In this document: one piece after another, positions 1-8,973 of the stretch | How positions within the stretch are numbered: position 1 is the stretch's first letter | How the letters are laid out: every line of letters begins with the position of its first letter | Assembly: GCA_051653625.1 (NCBI GenBank) | Contig: JBOFWM010000011.1 | Coordinates: 14,165 to 78,164, forward strand | DNA length: 64,000 nucleotides | From: SFDP01 sp051653625 | Lineage (GTDB): Bacteria > Bacillota > Clostridia > Lachnospirales > Lachnospiraceae | Direction of reading: 5' to 3' | Made by a program: the position numbers and the translations under genes | Notes under the pieces: model-generated | Databases searched by the model: none | What the model saw: only the letters and a program-made list of their open reading frames with translations | What the model was told of the DNA's origin: nothing

Positions 1-312
1 GCATACCAGCTTTCATCACAAACGGTAACAGTTCCGGGTGCAAGTGAACATCAAATTGGTCTTGCAATTGATTTTCTAAGTGATACATATAATATGTTGA
101 ATGTTGGATTTGGAGAAACAAAGGCTGGCATTTGGTTAAAAGAAAATGGATATCATTATGGATTTATATTACGCTATCCAGAAGACAAAGAAGAAATTAC
201 AGGAATATCTTATGAACCATGGCATTATCGTTATGTTGGAGTTGCGGCAGCCACGGTTATAATGGAAGAGGCAATTACATTAGAAGAGTTTATAGAAAGA
301 TTAGATGACTAG
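1..312 (+). CDS. D-alanyl-D-alanine carboxypeptidase, VanY/M15B family (5' truncated)
   Basis: Reading frame 1 is open from the first base, so this is the C-terminal part of a gene that starts outside the window. The visible 103 residues carry both zinc-peptidase signatures of the M15B family: SEHQIGLAID (the SxHxxGxAxD zinc motif) near residue 15 and EPWHYRYVG (the ExWH motif) near residue 74. Family members trim the terminal D-Ala from peptidoglycan stem peptides outside the membrane. The N-terminus, where a signal peptide or lipobox would be, is missing. tgt follows 18 bp downstream on the same strand. Confidence 0.85.
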   Translation, partial: AYQLSSQTVTVPGASEHQIGLAIDFLSDTYNMLNVGFGETKAGIWLKENGYHYGFILRYPEDKEEITGISYEPWHYRYVGVAAATVIMEEAITLEEFIERLDD

Positions 313-330
313 AAAGGATTAGAAAATTAA

Positions 331-1470
331 ATGTTAGGTGAATATAAAATATTAAAACAAGAAAACAGAGCAAAAAGAGGGGAGTTTGAAACAGTTCATG
401 GGACGATTCAGACCCCTGTTTTTATGAATGTTGGAACGGTTGCCGCTATTAAAGGTGCGGTTTCTACGGAAGATTTAGAAGGCATAAAAACACAAGTGCA
501 ATTATCAAATACGTATCATCTCCATGTACGTACAGGTGATCAATTAATCAAAGAAGTTGGTGGCCTTCATAAGTTTATGAGTTGGGATAAACCTATTTTA
601 ACAGATTCTGGCGGCTTTCAAGTATATTCGCTTTCTGGACTTCGAAAAATAAAAGAAGAAGGTGTGTATTTTAGTTCGCATATTGATGGACGTAAAATTT
701 TTATGGGACCTGAAGAAAGTATGAGAATACAATCAAATTTGGGATCTACTATTGCAATGGCATTTGATGAATGTCCACCTGCAAAAGCAGAAAAAGAATA
801 TGTAATACCATCTGTTGAACGAACGACTCGTTGGCTAGAACGAAGTAAAAAGGAGTTGTATCGTTTGAATAGTTTAGAAGATACCATTAACAAGAATCAA
901 TTATTATTTGGAATTAATCAAGGTGCTATATATAAAGATATTAGAATAGAGCATGCGAAACGCATTTCTGAATTTGATTTACCAGGATATGCCTTAGGTG
1001 GCCTTGCGGTAGGGGAATCCCATGAAGAGATGTATTATGTTTTAGAGGAAACAATTCCATATTTACCAATCAATAAACCAACGTATCTTATGGGGGTTGG
1101 AACCCCAGCTAATATATTAGAGGCAGTAGAACGAGGTGTAGATTTTTTTGATTGTGTATATCCTTCAAGAAATGGAAGACATGGACATCTCTATACAAAT
1201 AAGGGAAAGATCAATCTGTTTAATGTGAAATTTGAAAAAGATATGGGACCAATTGAAGAAGGATGTAATTGTCCTGCATGTAGAAGATATTCAAGAGCTT
1301 ACATTCGACATTTGTTAAAAGCAAAGGAAATGTTAGGTATGCGTCTTTGTGTTCTTCATAATTTGTATTTTTATAACACAATGATGGAAGAGATTAGAGA
1401 AGCATTAGATCAAGGCAGATTTATGCAATATAAAAAAAATAAATTAGATACTATGAATGGTGAATTCTAG
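331..1470 (+). CDS. tgt: Queuine tRNA-ribosyltransferase (tRNA-guanine transglycosylase)
   Basis: The enzyme exchanges guanine 34 of GUN anticodons (Asp, Asn, His, Tyr tRNAs) for the queuosine precursor preQ1. At 379 residues it has the usual bacterial length. The substrate loop ILTDSGGFQVYSLS holds the conserved Asp, FDCVYPSRNGRHG holds the nucleophilic Asp region, and CNCPAC with a later Cys and His (CVLHN) forms the C-terminal zinc site. The start follows AAAGGATTAGAAAATTAA, a weak ribosome binding site. It is followed by yajC, a common neighbour in bacteria, though separated here by a 107-bp gap with its own promoter. Confidence 0.97.
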   Translation: MLGEYKILKQENRAKRGEFETVHGTIQTPVFMNVGTVAAIKGAVSTEDLEGIKTQVQLSNTYHLHVRTGDQLIKEVGGLHKFMSWDKPILTDSGGFQVYSLSGLRKIKEEGVYFSSHIDGRKIFMGPEESMRIQSNLGSTIAMAFDECPPAKAEKEYVIPSVERTTRWLERSKKELYRLNSLEDTINKNQLLFGINQGAIYKDIRIEHAKRISEFDLPGYALGGLAVGESHEEMYYVLEETIPYLPINKPTYLMGVGTPANILEAVERGVDFFDCVYPSRNGRHGHLYTNKGKINLFNVKFEKDMGPIEEGCNCPACRRYSRAYIRHLLKAKEMLGMRLCVLHNLYFYNTMMEEIREALDQGRFMQYKKNKLDTMNGEF

Positions 1471-1500
1471 ATTAAGGAATTATAAATTTTTCTAAACTAC

Positions 1501-1529
1501 TTGATAGTAATATGAATTTTGTGTATTAT
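1501..1529 (+). promoter_or_regulatory. Predicted sigma-A promoter of yajC
   Basis: TTGATA and TATTAT hexamers lie 17 bp apart (1501-1506 and 1524-1529), with a TG just before the -10. The site lies between tgt and yajC and reads toward yajC. It is predicted from sequence only. Confidence 0.5.
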
Positions 1530-1577
1530 TTCTAATATGTATAAAAAAGAAAGAACTTTTGAAAGGAGTTTTAAAAA

Positions 1578-1883
1578 ATGGGAATGTTATTAACAGAAGC
1601 TAGCACACAAGGGGCTGGATTTATAATGGTAGGTTATGTTGTTATATTTGGAGCATTTATTTACTTTATGATGATACGTCCACAAAAGAAAGAACAAAAA
1701 AGAGTTGGCTCGATGCTTGCTTCTTTAGAAATAGGAGATAGCGTATTAACAAGTAGTGGATTTTATGGAATTATTATTGATATTACAGAAGATACGGTTA
1801 TTGTTGAATTTGGTAACAATAAGAATTGTAGAATACCAATGCAAAAATCAGCCATTTCACAAGTGGAAAAAGCTGGAGAATAA
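1578..1883 (+). CDS. yajC: Preprotein translocase accessory subunit YajC
   Basis: A 101-residue protein with one N-terminal membrane segment (about residues 15-33) followed directly by the family hallmark MMIRPQKKEQK and a small soluble domain. YajC associates with the SecDF-YajC part of the protein export machinery. The start is set by GAAAGGAG nine bases upstream. The gene has its own predicted promoter and terminator, so it appears to be a single-gene transcript; secD and secF are not adjacent. Confidence 0.95.
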   Translation: MGMLLTEASTQGAGFIMVGYVVIFGAFIYFMMIRPQKKEQKRVGSMLASLEIGDSVLTSSGFYGIIIDITEDTVIVEFGNNKNCRIPMQKSAISQVEKAGE

Positions 1884-1891
1884 AAAGAGTG

Positions 1892-1926
1892 AAAGCTGCA
1901 ATCAAATTTTTGATAGCAGCTTTTTT
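1892..1926 (+). terminator. Rho-independent terminator after yajC
   Basis: AAAGCTGC and GCAGCTTT form a stem around a 16-base loop and are followed by a run of T (1921-1926). Confidence 0.8.
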
Positions 1927-1983
1927 ATAACTTAAAGTTATGGATAACATAAAAGATATTCATTACAAGGAATTGTATAATTA

Positions 1984-1992
1984 TGTTATACT
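1984..1992 (+). promoter_or_regulatory. Predicted extended -10 promoter of leuB
   Basis: TGTTATACT at 1984-1992 is an extended -10 element with only a weak -35 (TTACAA at 1963). A second TATAAT lies at 1976-1981 without a recognisable -35. No T-box leader fits in the short gap before leuB. Confidence 0.4.
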
Positions 1993-2042
1993 ATTTTTAT
2001 TAAAATGAAAAAGAGCAGAAGCTTTATAATGGAGGAATATGT

Positions 2043-3131
2043 ATGAAATTAAACATAGGATGTATTAAAGGTGATGGAATTGGTCCAGAGATTATTGGAC
2101 AAACAAGAAAAGTTTTAGATGCAATTTGTGAAAAATACAATCATTCTATAGAATATACAGATATATTGTTAGGTGGAGAATCTATTGATGTACATGGAAT
2201 TCCCCTTACAGAAGAGGCAATTCATACAGCAAAAAAAATGGATGCAATTTTAATGGGATCCATTGGTGGAGATACGAATACGTCATCATGGTACCAATTA
2301 CCACCAAATAAACGTCCAGAAGCAGGACTATTGGGAATAAGAAAAGCCTTAAACTTATTTGCAAATTTAAGACCAGCACTCTTATATAAAGAATTAGCTG
2401 ATGCATGTCCGCTTCGTGCCGAAATTGCGGATGCGGGATTTGATATGTTGATTATGAGAGAATTAACAGGTGGACTTTATTTTGGGGAAAGAAATACAGT
2501 AGAAATAGATGGAGTAAGAACGGCTACTGATACTTTGGTATACAATGAAAATGAGATTAAGAGAATCGCAATAAAAGCATTTGAAATTGCAAAAAAAAGA
2601 AAAGCAAAAGTAACAAGTGTTGACAAAGCAAATGTTCTTGATTCCTCTAGACTTTGGAAAGCTGTTGTTAATGAAGTGGCAAAAGATTATCCTGATGTGG
2701 AATTAGAACATATGCTTGTAGATAATTGTGCAATGCAACTTGTAAAGGATCCAAATCAATTTGATGTAGTTTTAACAGAGAATATGTTTGGGGATATTTT
2801 ATCAGATGAAGCAAGTATGATTACTGGTTCTATTGGAATGTTACCTTCGGCAAGTTTAAATGATACTAGATTTGGCTTATATGAACCAAGTCATGGTTCA
2901 GCACCTGATATTGCAGGACATGATGTAGCTAATCCAATTGCAACTGTTTTATCTGCGGCAATGATGTTGAAATTTACTTTTGATCTAGATGAAGAAGCTG
3001 CAAAAATCGAAGAAGCAGTAAAAAAGGTATTAGAGCAAGGATATCGCACAAAAGATATTTATAGCGAAGGTAAGGAATTAGTTGGATGTACACAAATGGG
3101 AGACTTACTTGTAAATGCAATAAAGTCATAA
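2043..3131 (+). CDS. leuB: 3-isopropylmalate dehydrogenase
   Basis: Catalyses NAD-dependent oxidation and decarboxylation of 3-isopropylmalate in leucine synthesis. The 362-residue protein shows GDGIGPEI at the N-terminus, the substrate Arg region MRELTGGLYFG, SVDKANVLDSSRLW (catalytic Lys), SDEASMITGSIGMLPSAS (metal-binding Asp) and the NAD-binding EPSHGSAPDIAGHDVANP. SVDKANVL distinguishes it from isocitrate and tartrate dehydrogenases. GGAGG six bases upstream sets the start. It heads a leuB-ilvD-ilvB run, while leuC and leuD lie about 42 kb away in this window and leuA is not seen. Confidence 0.96.
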   Translation: MKLNIGCIKGDGIGPEIIGQTRKVLDAICEKYNHSIEYTDILLGGESIDVHGIPLTEEAIHTAKKMDAILMGSIGGDTNTSSWYQLPPNKRPEAGLLGIRKALNLFANLRPALLYKELADACPLRAEIADAGFDMLIMRELTGGLYFGERNTVEIDGVRTATDTLVYNENEIKRIAIKAFEIAKKRKAKVTSVDKANVLDSSRLWKAVVNEVAKDYPDVELEHMLVDNCAMQLVKDPNQFDVVLTENMFGDILSDEASMITGSIGMLPSASLNDTRFGLYEPSHGSAPDIAGHDVANPIATVLSAAMMLKFTFDLDEEAAKIEEAVKKVLEQGYRTKDIYSEGKELVGCTQMGDLLVNAIKS

Positions 3132-3150
3132 GTTGTAATGATTTTATAAC

Positions 3151-3179
3151 TTGAAGTTTTTTATAGAACTTGTTACACT
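3151..3179 (+). promoter_or_regulatory. Possible promoter of ilvD
   Basis: TTGAAG (3151-3156) and TACACT (3174-3179) are 17 bp apart, with TG one base before the -10. It sits in the 96-bp gap between leuB and ilvD, so ilvD may be transcribed both from here and from the leuB promoter. Confidence 0.4.
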
Positions 3180-3227
3180 TAATTTAATTTGTAAAAAGAG
3201 AACATATAAAAAAGAATGGAGATTGTT

Positions 3228-4889
3228 ATGAAAAGTGATTCAGTAAAAAAAGGTGCAAATGTAGCGCCACATAGATCATTATTTAATGCATTAGGATACA
3301 CAAAAGAAGAGATGGAGCGTCCATTAGTTGGAATTGTTAGTTCCTACAATGAAATTGTTCCAGGTCATATTAATTTAGATAAAATTACAGATGCTGTAAA
3401 AATGGGTGTAGCAATGGCAGGAGGAACACCAGTTATGTTTCCAGCGATTGCAGTATGTGATGGAATTGCTATGGGACATGTTGGGATGAAATATTCTCTT
3501 GTAACAAGAGATTTGATTGCAGATAGTACGGAATGTGTAGCAATGGCGCACGGATTTGATGCTCTTGTTTGTATTCCAAACTGTGATAAAAATGTACCAG
3601 GATTATTAATGGCAGCAGCAAGATTAAATATTCCTACTATTTTTGTATCGGGTGGACCAATGCTTGCTGGAAAAGTGAAGGGTGAAAAAACAAGCTTATC
3701 TAGTTTGTTTGAAGCAGTAGGTGCTCATGCAGCTGGAAAAATAACAGAAGAAGAATTAACAGAATTAGAAGAAAAGGCTTGCCCTACATGTGGTTCTTGC
3801 TCTGGAATGTATACAGCAAACTCAATGAATTGTTTAACAGAAGCGATTGGTATGGGATTAGAAGGAAATGGAACAATTCCTGCTGTTTATTCAGAAAGAA
3901 TTCGTCTTGCAAAACATGCAGGAATGAAAATTATGGAATTAATAGAAAAAGATATCAAACCTCGTGATATCTTAACAAAAGATGCTTTTTTAAATGCATT
4001 AGCAGTAGATATGGCACTTGGATGTTCTACAAATTCTATGCTTCATTTACCAGCTATTGCGCATGCTGCTGGAATTGAATTAGATTTAGATCTTGCAAAT
4101 GAAATTAGTGCAAAAACTCCAAATTTATGTCATCTTGCACCAGCAGGGCACACTTATATTGAGGATTTATATGAAGCAGGTGGTGTGTATGCTGTAATGA
4201 AAGAATTAAGTAAAAAGAATTTAATTAAAAAAGACTTAATTACAGTTACAGGAAAAACAATTGGAGAAAATATTGAGAAAGCAGTGAATAAAGATGAAAC
4301 AGTAATTCGTCCTATCGAAAATCCATATAGTGAAGTTGGTGGAATTGCAGTATTAAAAGGAAATCTTGCTCCTGATACTTGTGTAGTAAAACGTTCAGCA
4401 GTTGTAGAAGAAATGCTTGTACATGCAGGACCAGCTCGTGTATTTGATTGTGAAGAAGATGCAATTACAGCTATTAAAGGCGGTAAAATCGTAGCAGGTG
4501 ATGTAGTAGTGATTCGATATGAAGGACCAAAAGGTGGACCAGGAATGCGTGAAATGCTAAATCCTACTTCTGCAATTGCAGGTATGGGGCTTGGTTCAAG
4601 TGTTGCGTTAATCACGGATGGAAGATTCTCGGGAGCTTCAAGAGGTGCATCGATTGGACATGTTTCACCAGAAGCAGCAGTTGGAGGACCAATTGCACTT
4701 GTAAAAGAAGGGGATCGAATTGAAATTAATATTCCAGAAAATACAATTAATATGATTGTAAGTGAGGAAGAATTAGAAATTAGAAGAAAAGAATGGGTTC
4801 CTAGAGAAGCAAAAATAACAACGGGATATTTAGCAAGATACTGTTCAATGGTTACAAGTGGAAATACAGGAGCGGTTCTTAAAGTGTAA
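3228..4889 (+). CDS. ilvD: Dihydroxy-acid dehydratase
   Basis: The Fe-S enzyme dehydrates 2,3-dihydroxy-acids to 2-keto acids in valine and isoleucine synthesis. Cluster cysteines are visible in IPNCDKNVPG and CPTCGSCSGMYTANSMNC, and the C-terminal GRFSGASRG motif is present; 553 residues is the normal length. An in-frame ATG at 3216 exists, but its own bases form the GGAG ribosome binding site seven bases before the ATG at 3228, so 3228 is chosen. ilvB follows 20 bp downstream, giving two consecutive steps of the pathway. Confidence 0.97.
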   Translation: MKSDSVKKGANVAPHRSLFNALGYTKEEMERPLVGIVSSYNEIVPGHINLDKITDAVKMGVAMAGGTPVMFPAIAVCDGIAMGHVGMKYSLVTRDLIADSTECVAMAHGFDALVCIPNCDKNVPGLLMAAARLNIPTIFVSGGPMLAGKVKGEKTSLSSLFEAVGAHAAGKITEEELTELEEKACPTCGSCSGMYTANSMNCLTEAIGMGLEGNGTIPAVYSERIRLAKHAGMKIMELIEKDIKPRDILTKDAFLNALAVDMALGCSTNSMLHLPAIAHAAGIELDLDLANEISAKTPNLCHLAPAGHTYIEDLYEAGGVYAVMKELSKKNLIKKDLITVTGKTIGENIEKAVNKDETVIRPIENPYSEVGGIAVLKGNLAPDTCVVKRSAVVEEMLVHAGPARVFDCEEDAITAIKGGKIVAGDVVVIRYEGPKGGPGMREMLNPTSAIAGMGLGSSVALITDGRFSGASRGASIGHVSPEAAVGGPIALVKEGDRIEINIPENTINMIVSEEELEIRRKEWVPREAKITTGYLARYCSMVTSGNTGAVLKV

Positions 4890-4909
4890 AGTAGCAAATA
4901 GAAAGGTGT

Positions 4910-6592
4910 ATGAAATTAATGATCTTAACAGGAGCAGAGATTGTAATTGAGTGTTTAAAAGAGCAAAATGTGGATACAGTTTTTGGGTATCCAGGCGGAA
5001 CGATTTTAAATGTATACGATGAATTATATAAACATAAAGATGAAATATTTCATATTTTAACTAGTCATGAACAAGGGGCGGCCCATGCTGCAGATGGATA
5101 TGCAAGAGCGACTGGAAAAGTAGGAGTGTGTTTGGCAACAAGCGGACCAGGTGCAACAAATCTTGTTACTGGAATAGCAACAGCACACATGGATTCTACT
5201 CCCTTAGTAGCAATAACAGCAAATGTAACATTACCACTTCTTGGGAAAGATAGTTTTCAAGAGATTGATATTGCAGGCGTTGTGATGCCGATTACAAAAC
5301 ATAGCTATATTGTGAAAGATATTTCGCAACTTGCAAAAACATTGAGAAAAGCATTTGCTTTGGCAAAAGCAGGAAGACCAGGTCCTGTTCTTGTAGATAT
5401 TACAAAAGATGTTACAGCAGCAACTTGTGAATATACGAAAGAAACAATTCGTATCAATATGAAGGAACATTCCTGTAATGAAGAGGATTTGTTAGCGGTA
5501 ATTTCTTTAATAGAACATTCAAAAAAACCATTTATTTATTTAGGTGGAGGAGCTATCATTTCCGATGCATCTGAAGAAGTTCGTACATTTGCATCATTAA
5601 TTGATTCTCCACTTTGTGATACATTAATGGCAAAAGGTGCTTTTGATGCAACGGATGAACGATATACAGGAATGATAGGTATGCATGGAACGAAGACTTC
5701 TAATTTAGGAGTTAGTGAATGCGATTTATTAATTGCACTTGGCGCTAGATTTTCCGATCGTGTTATTGGAAATCCAAATCGCTTTGCAAGTAATGCAAAA
5801 ATCATTCATATTGATATTGATGCTGCGGAAATCGGTAAAAATATTCGTGTAGATACATCTATAGTTGGGGATTTAAAAGAGGTACTTACTCAGCTTAATA
5901 ATAGAATTACACAACAAGATCATAGTGAGTGGTTAGATCATATTAAAGAGTTGAAAGCAAAATATCCGTTAAAATATGAAACACATAAGCTGACATGCCC
6001 TTATATTATTGAAGAAATTGATCGAATCACAAATGGGGAAGCTGTAATTACTACAGATGTTGGACAACATCAGATGTGGGCTTCGCAATATTATAAATAT
6101 ACAAATCCAAGAACTTTTTTAACATCTGGTGGTCTTGGTACAATGGGATTTGGTTTAGGGGCTTGCATTGGTGCAAAAATGGGAGTGCCTGAAAAAGTTT
6201 GTATTAATATTGCAGGTGATGGATGTTTTCGTATGAATATGAATGAACTTGCAACAGCAAGTAGATATAATATTCCAATTATTCAAGTAGTTATTAACAA
6301 TCATGTATTAGGCATGGTAAGACAATGGCAAACGTTATTTTATGATCATAGATATTCGCAAACTATTTTTGATGATAAAGTCGATTTTTGTGTTGTTGCA
6401 AAAGGGCTAGGATGTGAAGCTATTTTGGTAACGAAAAAGGAAGAGGTTGGCCCAGCAATAGAGAAAGCCATTTCATTAAAAAAACCAGTATTATTAAATT
6501 GTATCATTGAAGAAGATGATAAGGTGTTTCCAATGGTTCCAGCAGGAGCACCAATAAGTGAATCATTTGATGCTGATGATTTAATTGACTAA
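4910..6592 (+). CDS. ilvB: Acetolactate synthase, catalytic subunit (first copy)
   Basis: This thiamin-diphosphate enzyme condenses pyruvate with pyruvate or 2-ketobutyrate, the first common step of branched-chain amino acid synthesis. The three domains are in the usual order: N-terminal PYR domain with catalytic Glu54 in SHEQGAAHAADGYA, central domain, and C-terminal ThDP domain with GDGCFRMNMNELAT and NNHVLGMVRQWQ. The Trp in VRQWQ matches the well-known herbicide-site Trp of canonical enzymes. No small subunit is adjacent; two ACT-domain subunits lie near 39 kb beside a second large subunit. The start could also be the ATG at 4919, which is better spaced from AAAGG. Confidence 0.95.
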   Translation: MKLMILTGAEIVIECLKEQNVDTVFGYPGGTILNVYDELYKHKDEIFHILTSHEQGAAHAADGYARATGKVGVCLATSGPGATNLVTGIATAHMDSTPLVAITANVTLPLLGKDSFQEIDIAGVVMPITKHSYIVKDISQLAKTLRKAFALAKAGRPGPVLVDITKDVTAATCEYTKETIRINMKEHSCNEEDLLAVISLIEHSKKPFIYLGGGAIISDASEEVRTFASLIDSPLCDTLMAKGAFDATDERYTGMIGMHGTKTSNLGVSECDLLIALGARFSDRVIGNPNRFASNAKIIHIDIDAAEIGKNIRVDTSIVGDLKEVLTQLNNRITQQDHSEWLDHIKELKAKYPLKYETHKLTCPYIIEEIDRITNGEAVITTDVGQHQMWASQYYKYTNPRTFLTSGGLGTMGFGLGACIGAKMGVPEKVCINIAGDGCFRMNMNELATASRYNIPIIQVVINNHVLGMVRQWQTLFYDHRYSQTIFDDKVDFCVVAKGLGCEAILVTKKEEVGPAIEKAISLKKPVLLNCIIEEDDKVFPMVPAGAPISESFDADDLID

Positions 6593-6596
6593 AGTG

Positions 6597-6625
6597 TTGA
6601 CGAATACAAAAGATAGTTGTACAAT
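6597..6625 (+). promoter_or_regulatory. Predicted sigma-A promoter of serC-serA
   Basis: TTGACG (6597-6602) and TACAAT (6620-6625) are 17 bp apart, directly after the ilvB stop codon. This separates serine synthesis genes from the branched-chain genes. Confidence 0.6.
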
Positions 6626-6658
6626 CAGTTTTATGGATAAAAAAGGAGGAAGTAAGAA

Positions 6659-7741
6659 GTGTCTAGAATTTATAACTTTTCAGCAGGTCCAGCAGTATTG
6701 CCAGAGGACGTATTAAAAGAAGCAAGTCAAGAGATGTTAGATTATAACAAAACCGGTATGTCGGTGATGGAAATGAGTCATAGATCGAAAGCTTTTGAAA
6801 CAATAATTAAAGAAGCAGAAGCAGATTTGAGAGATTTACTTAATATTCCAGATAATTACAAAGTGTTATTTTTACAAGGTGGTGCAAGCACACAATTTGC
6901 TATGATCCCTATGAATTTAATGAAAAATAAAGTAGCTGACTATATAATAACAGGTCAATGGGCAAAAAAAGCATTTCAAGAAGGTTCTATTTATGGAAAA
7001 GCTAATAAAATTGCAAGTAGTGAAGATAAAACATTTTCATACATACCAGATTGTTCAGATTTAGAAATTTCAGAAGATGCAGATTATGTACATATTTGTG
7101 AAAATAATACAATTTATGGTACAAAATATCACACACTTCCAAATACAAAAGGAAAAGTATTAGTAGCTGATTTATCATCTTGTATTTTGTCTGAACCAGT
7201 GGATGTGACAAAATATGGCATGATTTATGCAGGTGTTCAAAAAAATATTGGTCCTGCAGGTGTTGTTGTTGTAATTATTCGTGAGGATTTAATTACAGAA
7301 GATACCTTACCAGGCACACCAACTATGTTAAAATATAAAATTCATTCAGACAATGCATCATTATACAATACACCACCAGCTTATGGTATTTACATTTGTG
7401 GTAAAGTATTTAAATGGTTAAAAAATCTTGGTGGTTTATCTGTTATGAAGCAAATGAATGAAGAAAAAGCAGCAATTCTTTATGATTTCCTTGATAGTAG
7501 TGAATTGTTTCATGCTACTGTTGAGAAAAAAGATCGTTCTCTTATGAATGTACCATTTGTAACTGGAAATGATGAATTAGATGCAAAATTTGTTAAAGAA
7601 TCAAAAGCTGCTGGATTTGAAAACTTAAAAGGACATCGTTCGGTAGGCGGTATGCGTGCAAGTATTTATAATGCAATGCCAAAAGAAGGTGTTGAAAAAT
7701 TAGTAGCGTTTATGAAAAAATTTGAAGAAGAGAACAAATAG
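6659..7741 (+). CDS. serC: Phosphoserine aminotransferase
   Basis: The PLP enzyme converts 3-phosphohydroxypyruvate and glutamate to phosphoserine. The 360-residue protein opens with the family signature YNFSAGPAVLPEDVL, has FLQGGASTQFAMIPMNL, and carries the PLP-binding Lys in GVQKNIGPAGV; GHRSVGGMRASIYNA is the conserved C-terminal end. The start is GTG, with a strong GGAGGA eight bases upstream, and no nearer ATG competes. serA follows 18 bp downstream, making a two-gene serine operon. Confidence 0.97.
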   Translation: MSRIYNFSAGPAVLPEDVLKEASQEMLDYNKTGMSVMEMSHRSKAFETIIKEAEADLRDLLNIPDNYKVLFLQGGASTQFAMIPMNLMKNKVADYIITGQWAKKAFQEGSIYGKANKIASSEDKTFSYIPDCSDLEISEDADYVHICENNTIYGTKYHTLPNTKGKVLVADLSSCILSEPVDVTKYGMIYAGVQKNIGPAGVVVVIIREDLITEDTLPGTPTMLKYKIHSDNASLYNTPPAYGIYICGKVFKWLKNLGGLSVMKQMNEEKAAILYDFLDSSELFHATVEKKDRSLMNVPFVTGNDELDAKFVKESKAAGFENLKGHRSVGGMRASIYNAMPKEGVEKLVAFMKKFEEENK

Positions 7742-7759
7742 AAGAAAAGGAGAAACACA

Positions 7760-8923
7760 ATGTTTAAATATCATTGTTTAAATCCAATTGCGCAAATTGG
7801 TTTAAGTAAATTTGATACTAATTATACAAAAGTAGATGCAGTAGATGACGCAGAAGGTATTTTAGTACGCAGTGCTGTTATGCATGATATGAAAGCTTCT
7901 AGTAATCTTTTGGCTATTGCAAGAGCTGGAGCTGGAGTAAACAATATTCCGCTTGATACTTATGCAAAAGAAGGAATTGTAGTATTTAATACACCAGGTG
8001 CCAACGCAAATGGTGTAAAAGAATTAGTATTAGCTGGTATGTTACTTGCTGCGCGTGATGTTGTAGGTGGTATCAATTGGGTAAATGAAAATGCATCAGA
8101 CGCATCTATTGCAAAAGCAGCAGAAAAAGAAAAGAAAAATTTTGCTGGTACAGAATTAGAAGGAAAAAAACTTGGAATTATTGGTTTAGGAGCAATTGGT
8201 GTAAAGGTTGCAAATGCGGCAAAGAATTTAGGAATGAAAGTATATGGATATGATCCATTTGTATCTGTTCATGCTGCATGGAATTTAAGTCGTGACGTAA
8301 ATCGTGTTCTTAATTTGGATGAAATTTATGCGGAATGTGATTACATTACAATTCATGTCCCTCTTCTTGATGAAACAAAAGGTATGATTAATAAAGATTC
8401 AATTGCAAAAATGAAAAAAAATGTTGTTATCTTAAATTTTGCTCGTGACCTTCTTGTTAATGAAGCAGATGTGATTGAAGCTTTAAATGAAAATGCAATT
8501 GGAAAATATGTTACAGATTTTCCAAATACTACAACAGCTGGAGCAAAAGGTTGTATTGTTATCCCACATCTTGGTGCTTCAACAGAAGAATCAGAAGATA
8601 ATTGTGCAATAATGGCTGTAGATCAATTGATGGATTATTTAGAAAATGGAAATATTATCAATAGTGTAAATTATCCAACATGTGATATGGGATTTTGTAA
8701 TCAAGCTGGAAGAATTGCTGTATTCCATGCAAATATCAAAAATATGATTAGTCAATTAGCATCTATTATTGGTGATAATGGAATTAATATTACAGATATG
8801 ACAAATAAATCAAGAGGTGATGTTGCGTATTCTATGTTTGATATTGAAACAAGTGCAACAGAAGAATTAGTAAATAAATTAGCAGCGGTAGAAGGTGTTG
8901 TTAGAGTTCGTATCGTAAAATAA
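7760..8923 (+). CDS. serA: D-3-phosphoglycerate dehydrogenase, short ACT-domain form
   Basis: Oxidises 3-phosphoglycerate to 3-phosphohydroxypyruvate, the first committed serine step. The NAD-binding fold is shown by GIIGLGAIGVKVANAAKNLG (about residues 140-159), the catalytic Arg lies in NFARDLLVNEADV and the catalytic His in IPHLGASTEES. The C-terminal 75 residues form an ACT domain, which in this family often binds serine for feedback control. At 387 residues it lacks the intervening domain of long PGDHs. Between the Arg and His motifs the usual Glu stretch reads KYVTDFPNTTT, so the canonical catalytic Glu is not evident. Confidence 0.93.
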   Translation: MFKYHCLNPIAQIGLSKFDTNYTKVDAVDDAEGILVRSAVMHDMKASSNLLAIARAGAGVNNIPLDTYAKEGIVVFNTPGANANGVKELVLAGMLLAARDVVGGINWVNENASDASIAKAAEKEKKNFAGTELEGKKLGIIGLGAIGVKVANAAKNLGMKVYGYDPFVSVHAAWNLSRDVNRVLNLDEIYAECDYITIHVPLLDETKGMINKDSIAKMKKNVVILNFARDLLVNEADVIEALNENAIGKYVTDFPNTTTAGAKGCIVIPHLGASTEESEDNCAIMAVDQLMDYLENGNIINSVNYPTCDMGFCNQAGRIAVFHANIKNMISQLASIIGDNGINITDMTNKSRGDVAYSMFDIETSATEELVNKLAAVEGVVRVRIVK

Positions 8924-8928
8924 AAAGA

Positions 8929-8962
8929 AAAAGTTGGCATACATCAATGTGCCAACTTTTTT
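8929..8962. terminator. Bidirectional terminator between serA and the small minus-strand gene
   Basis: AAGTTGGCA (8931-8939) and TGCCAACTT (8950-8958) form a perfect 9-bp stem with a 10-base loop. A-tract on one side and T-tract on the other allow termination of both converging genes. Confidence 0.85.
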
Positions 8963-8973
8963 GTTCGATCAAG

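Noticed and set aside
3132..3227. T-box leader before the branched-chain amino acid genes
   Set aside because: The gaps before leuB, ilvD, ilvB, ilvN and leuC are too short and lack the T-box sequence and a specifier stem followed by a terminator.
4154..4897. 247-codon open frame antisense to ilvD
   Set aside because: It lies wholly over a strongly supported gene, has no ribosome binding site, and its translation is a low-complexity Ser/Ile/Pro mirror of the AT-biased ilvD codons.
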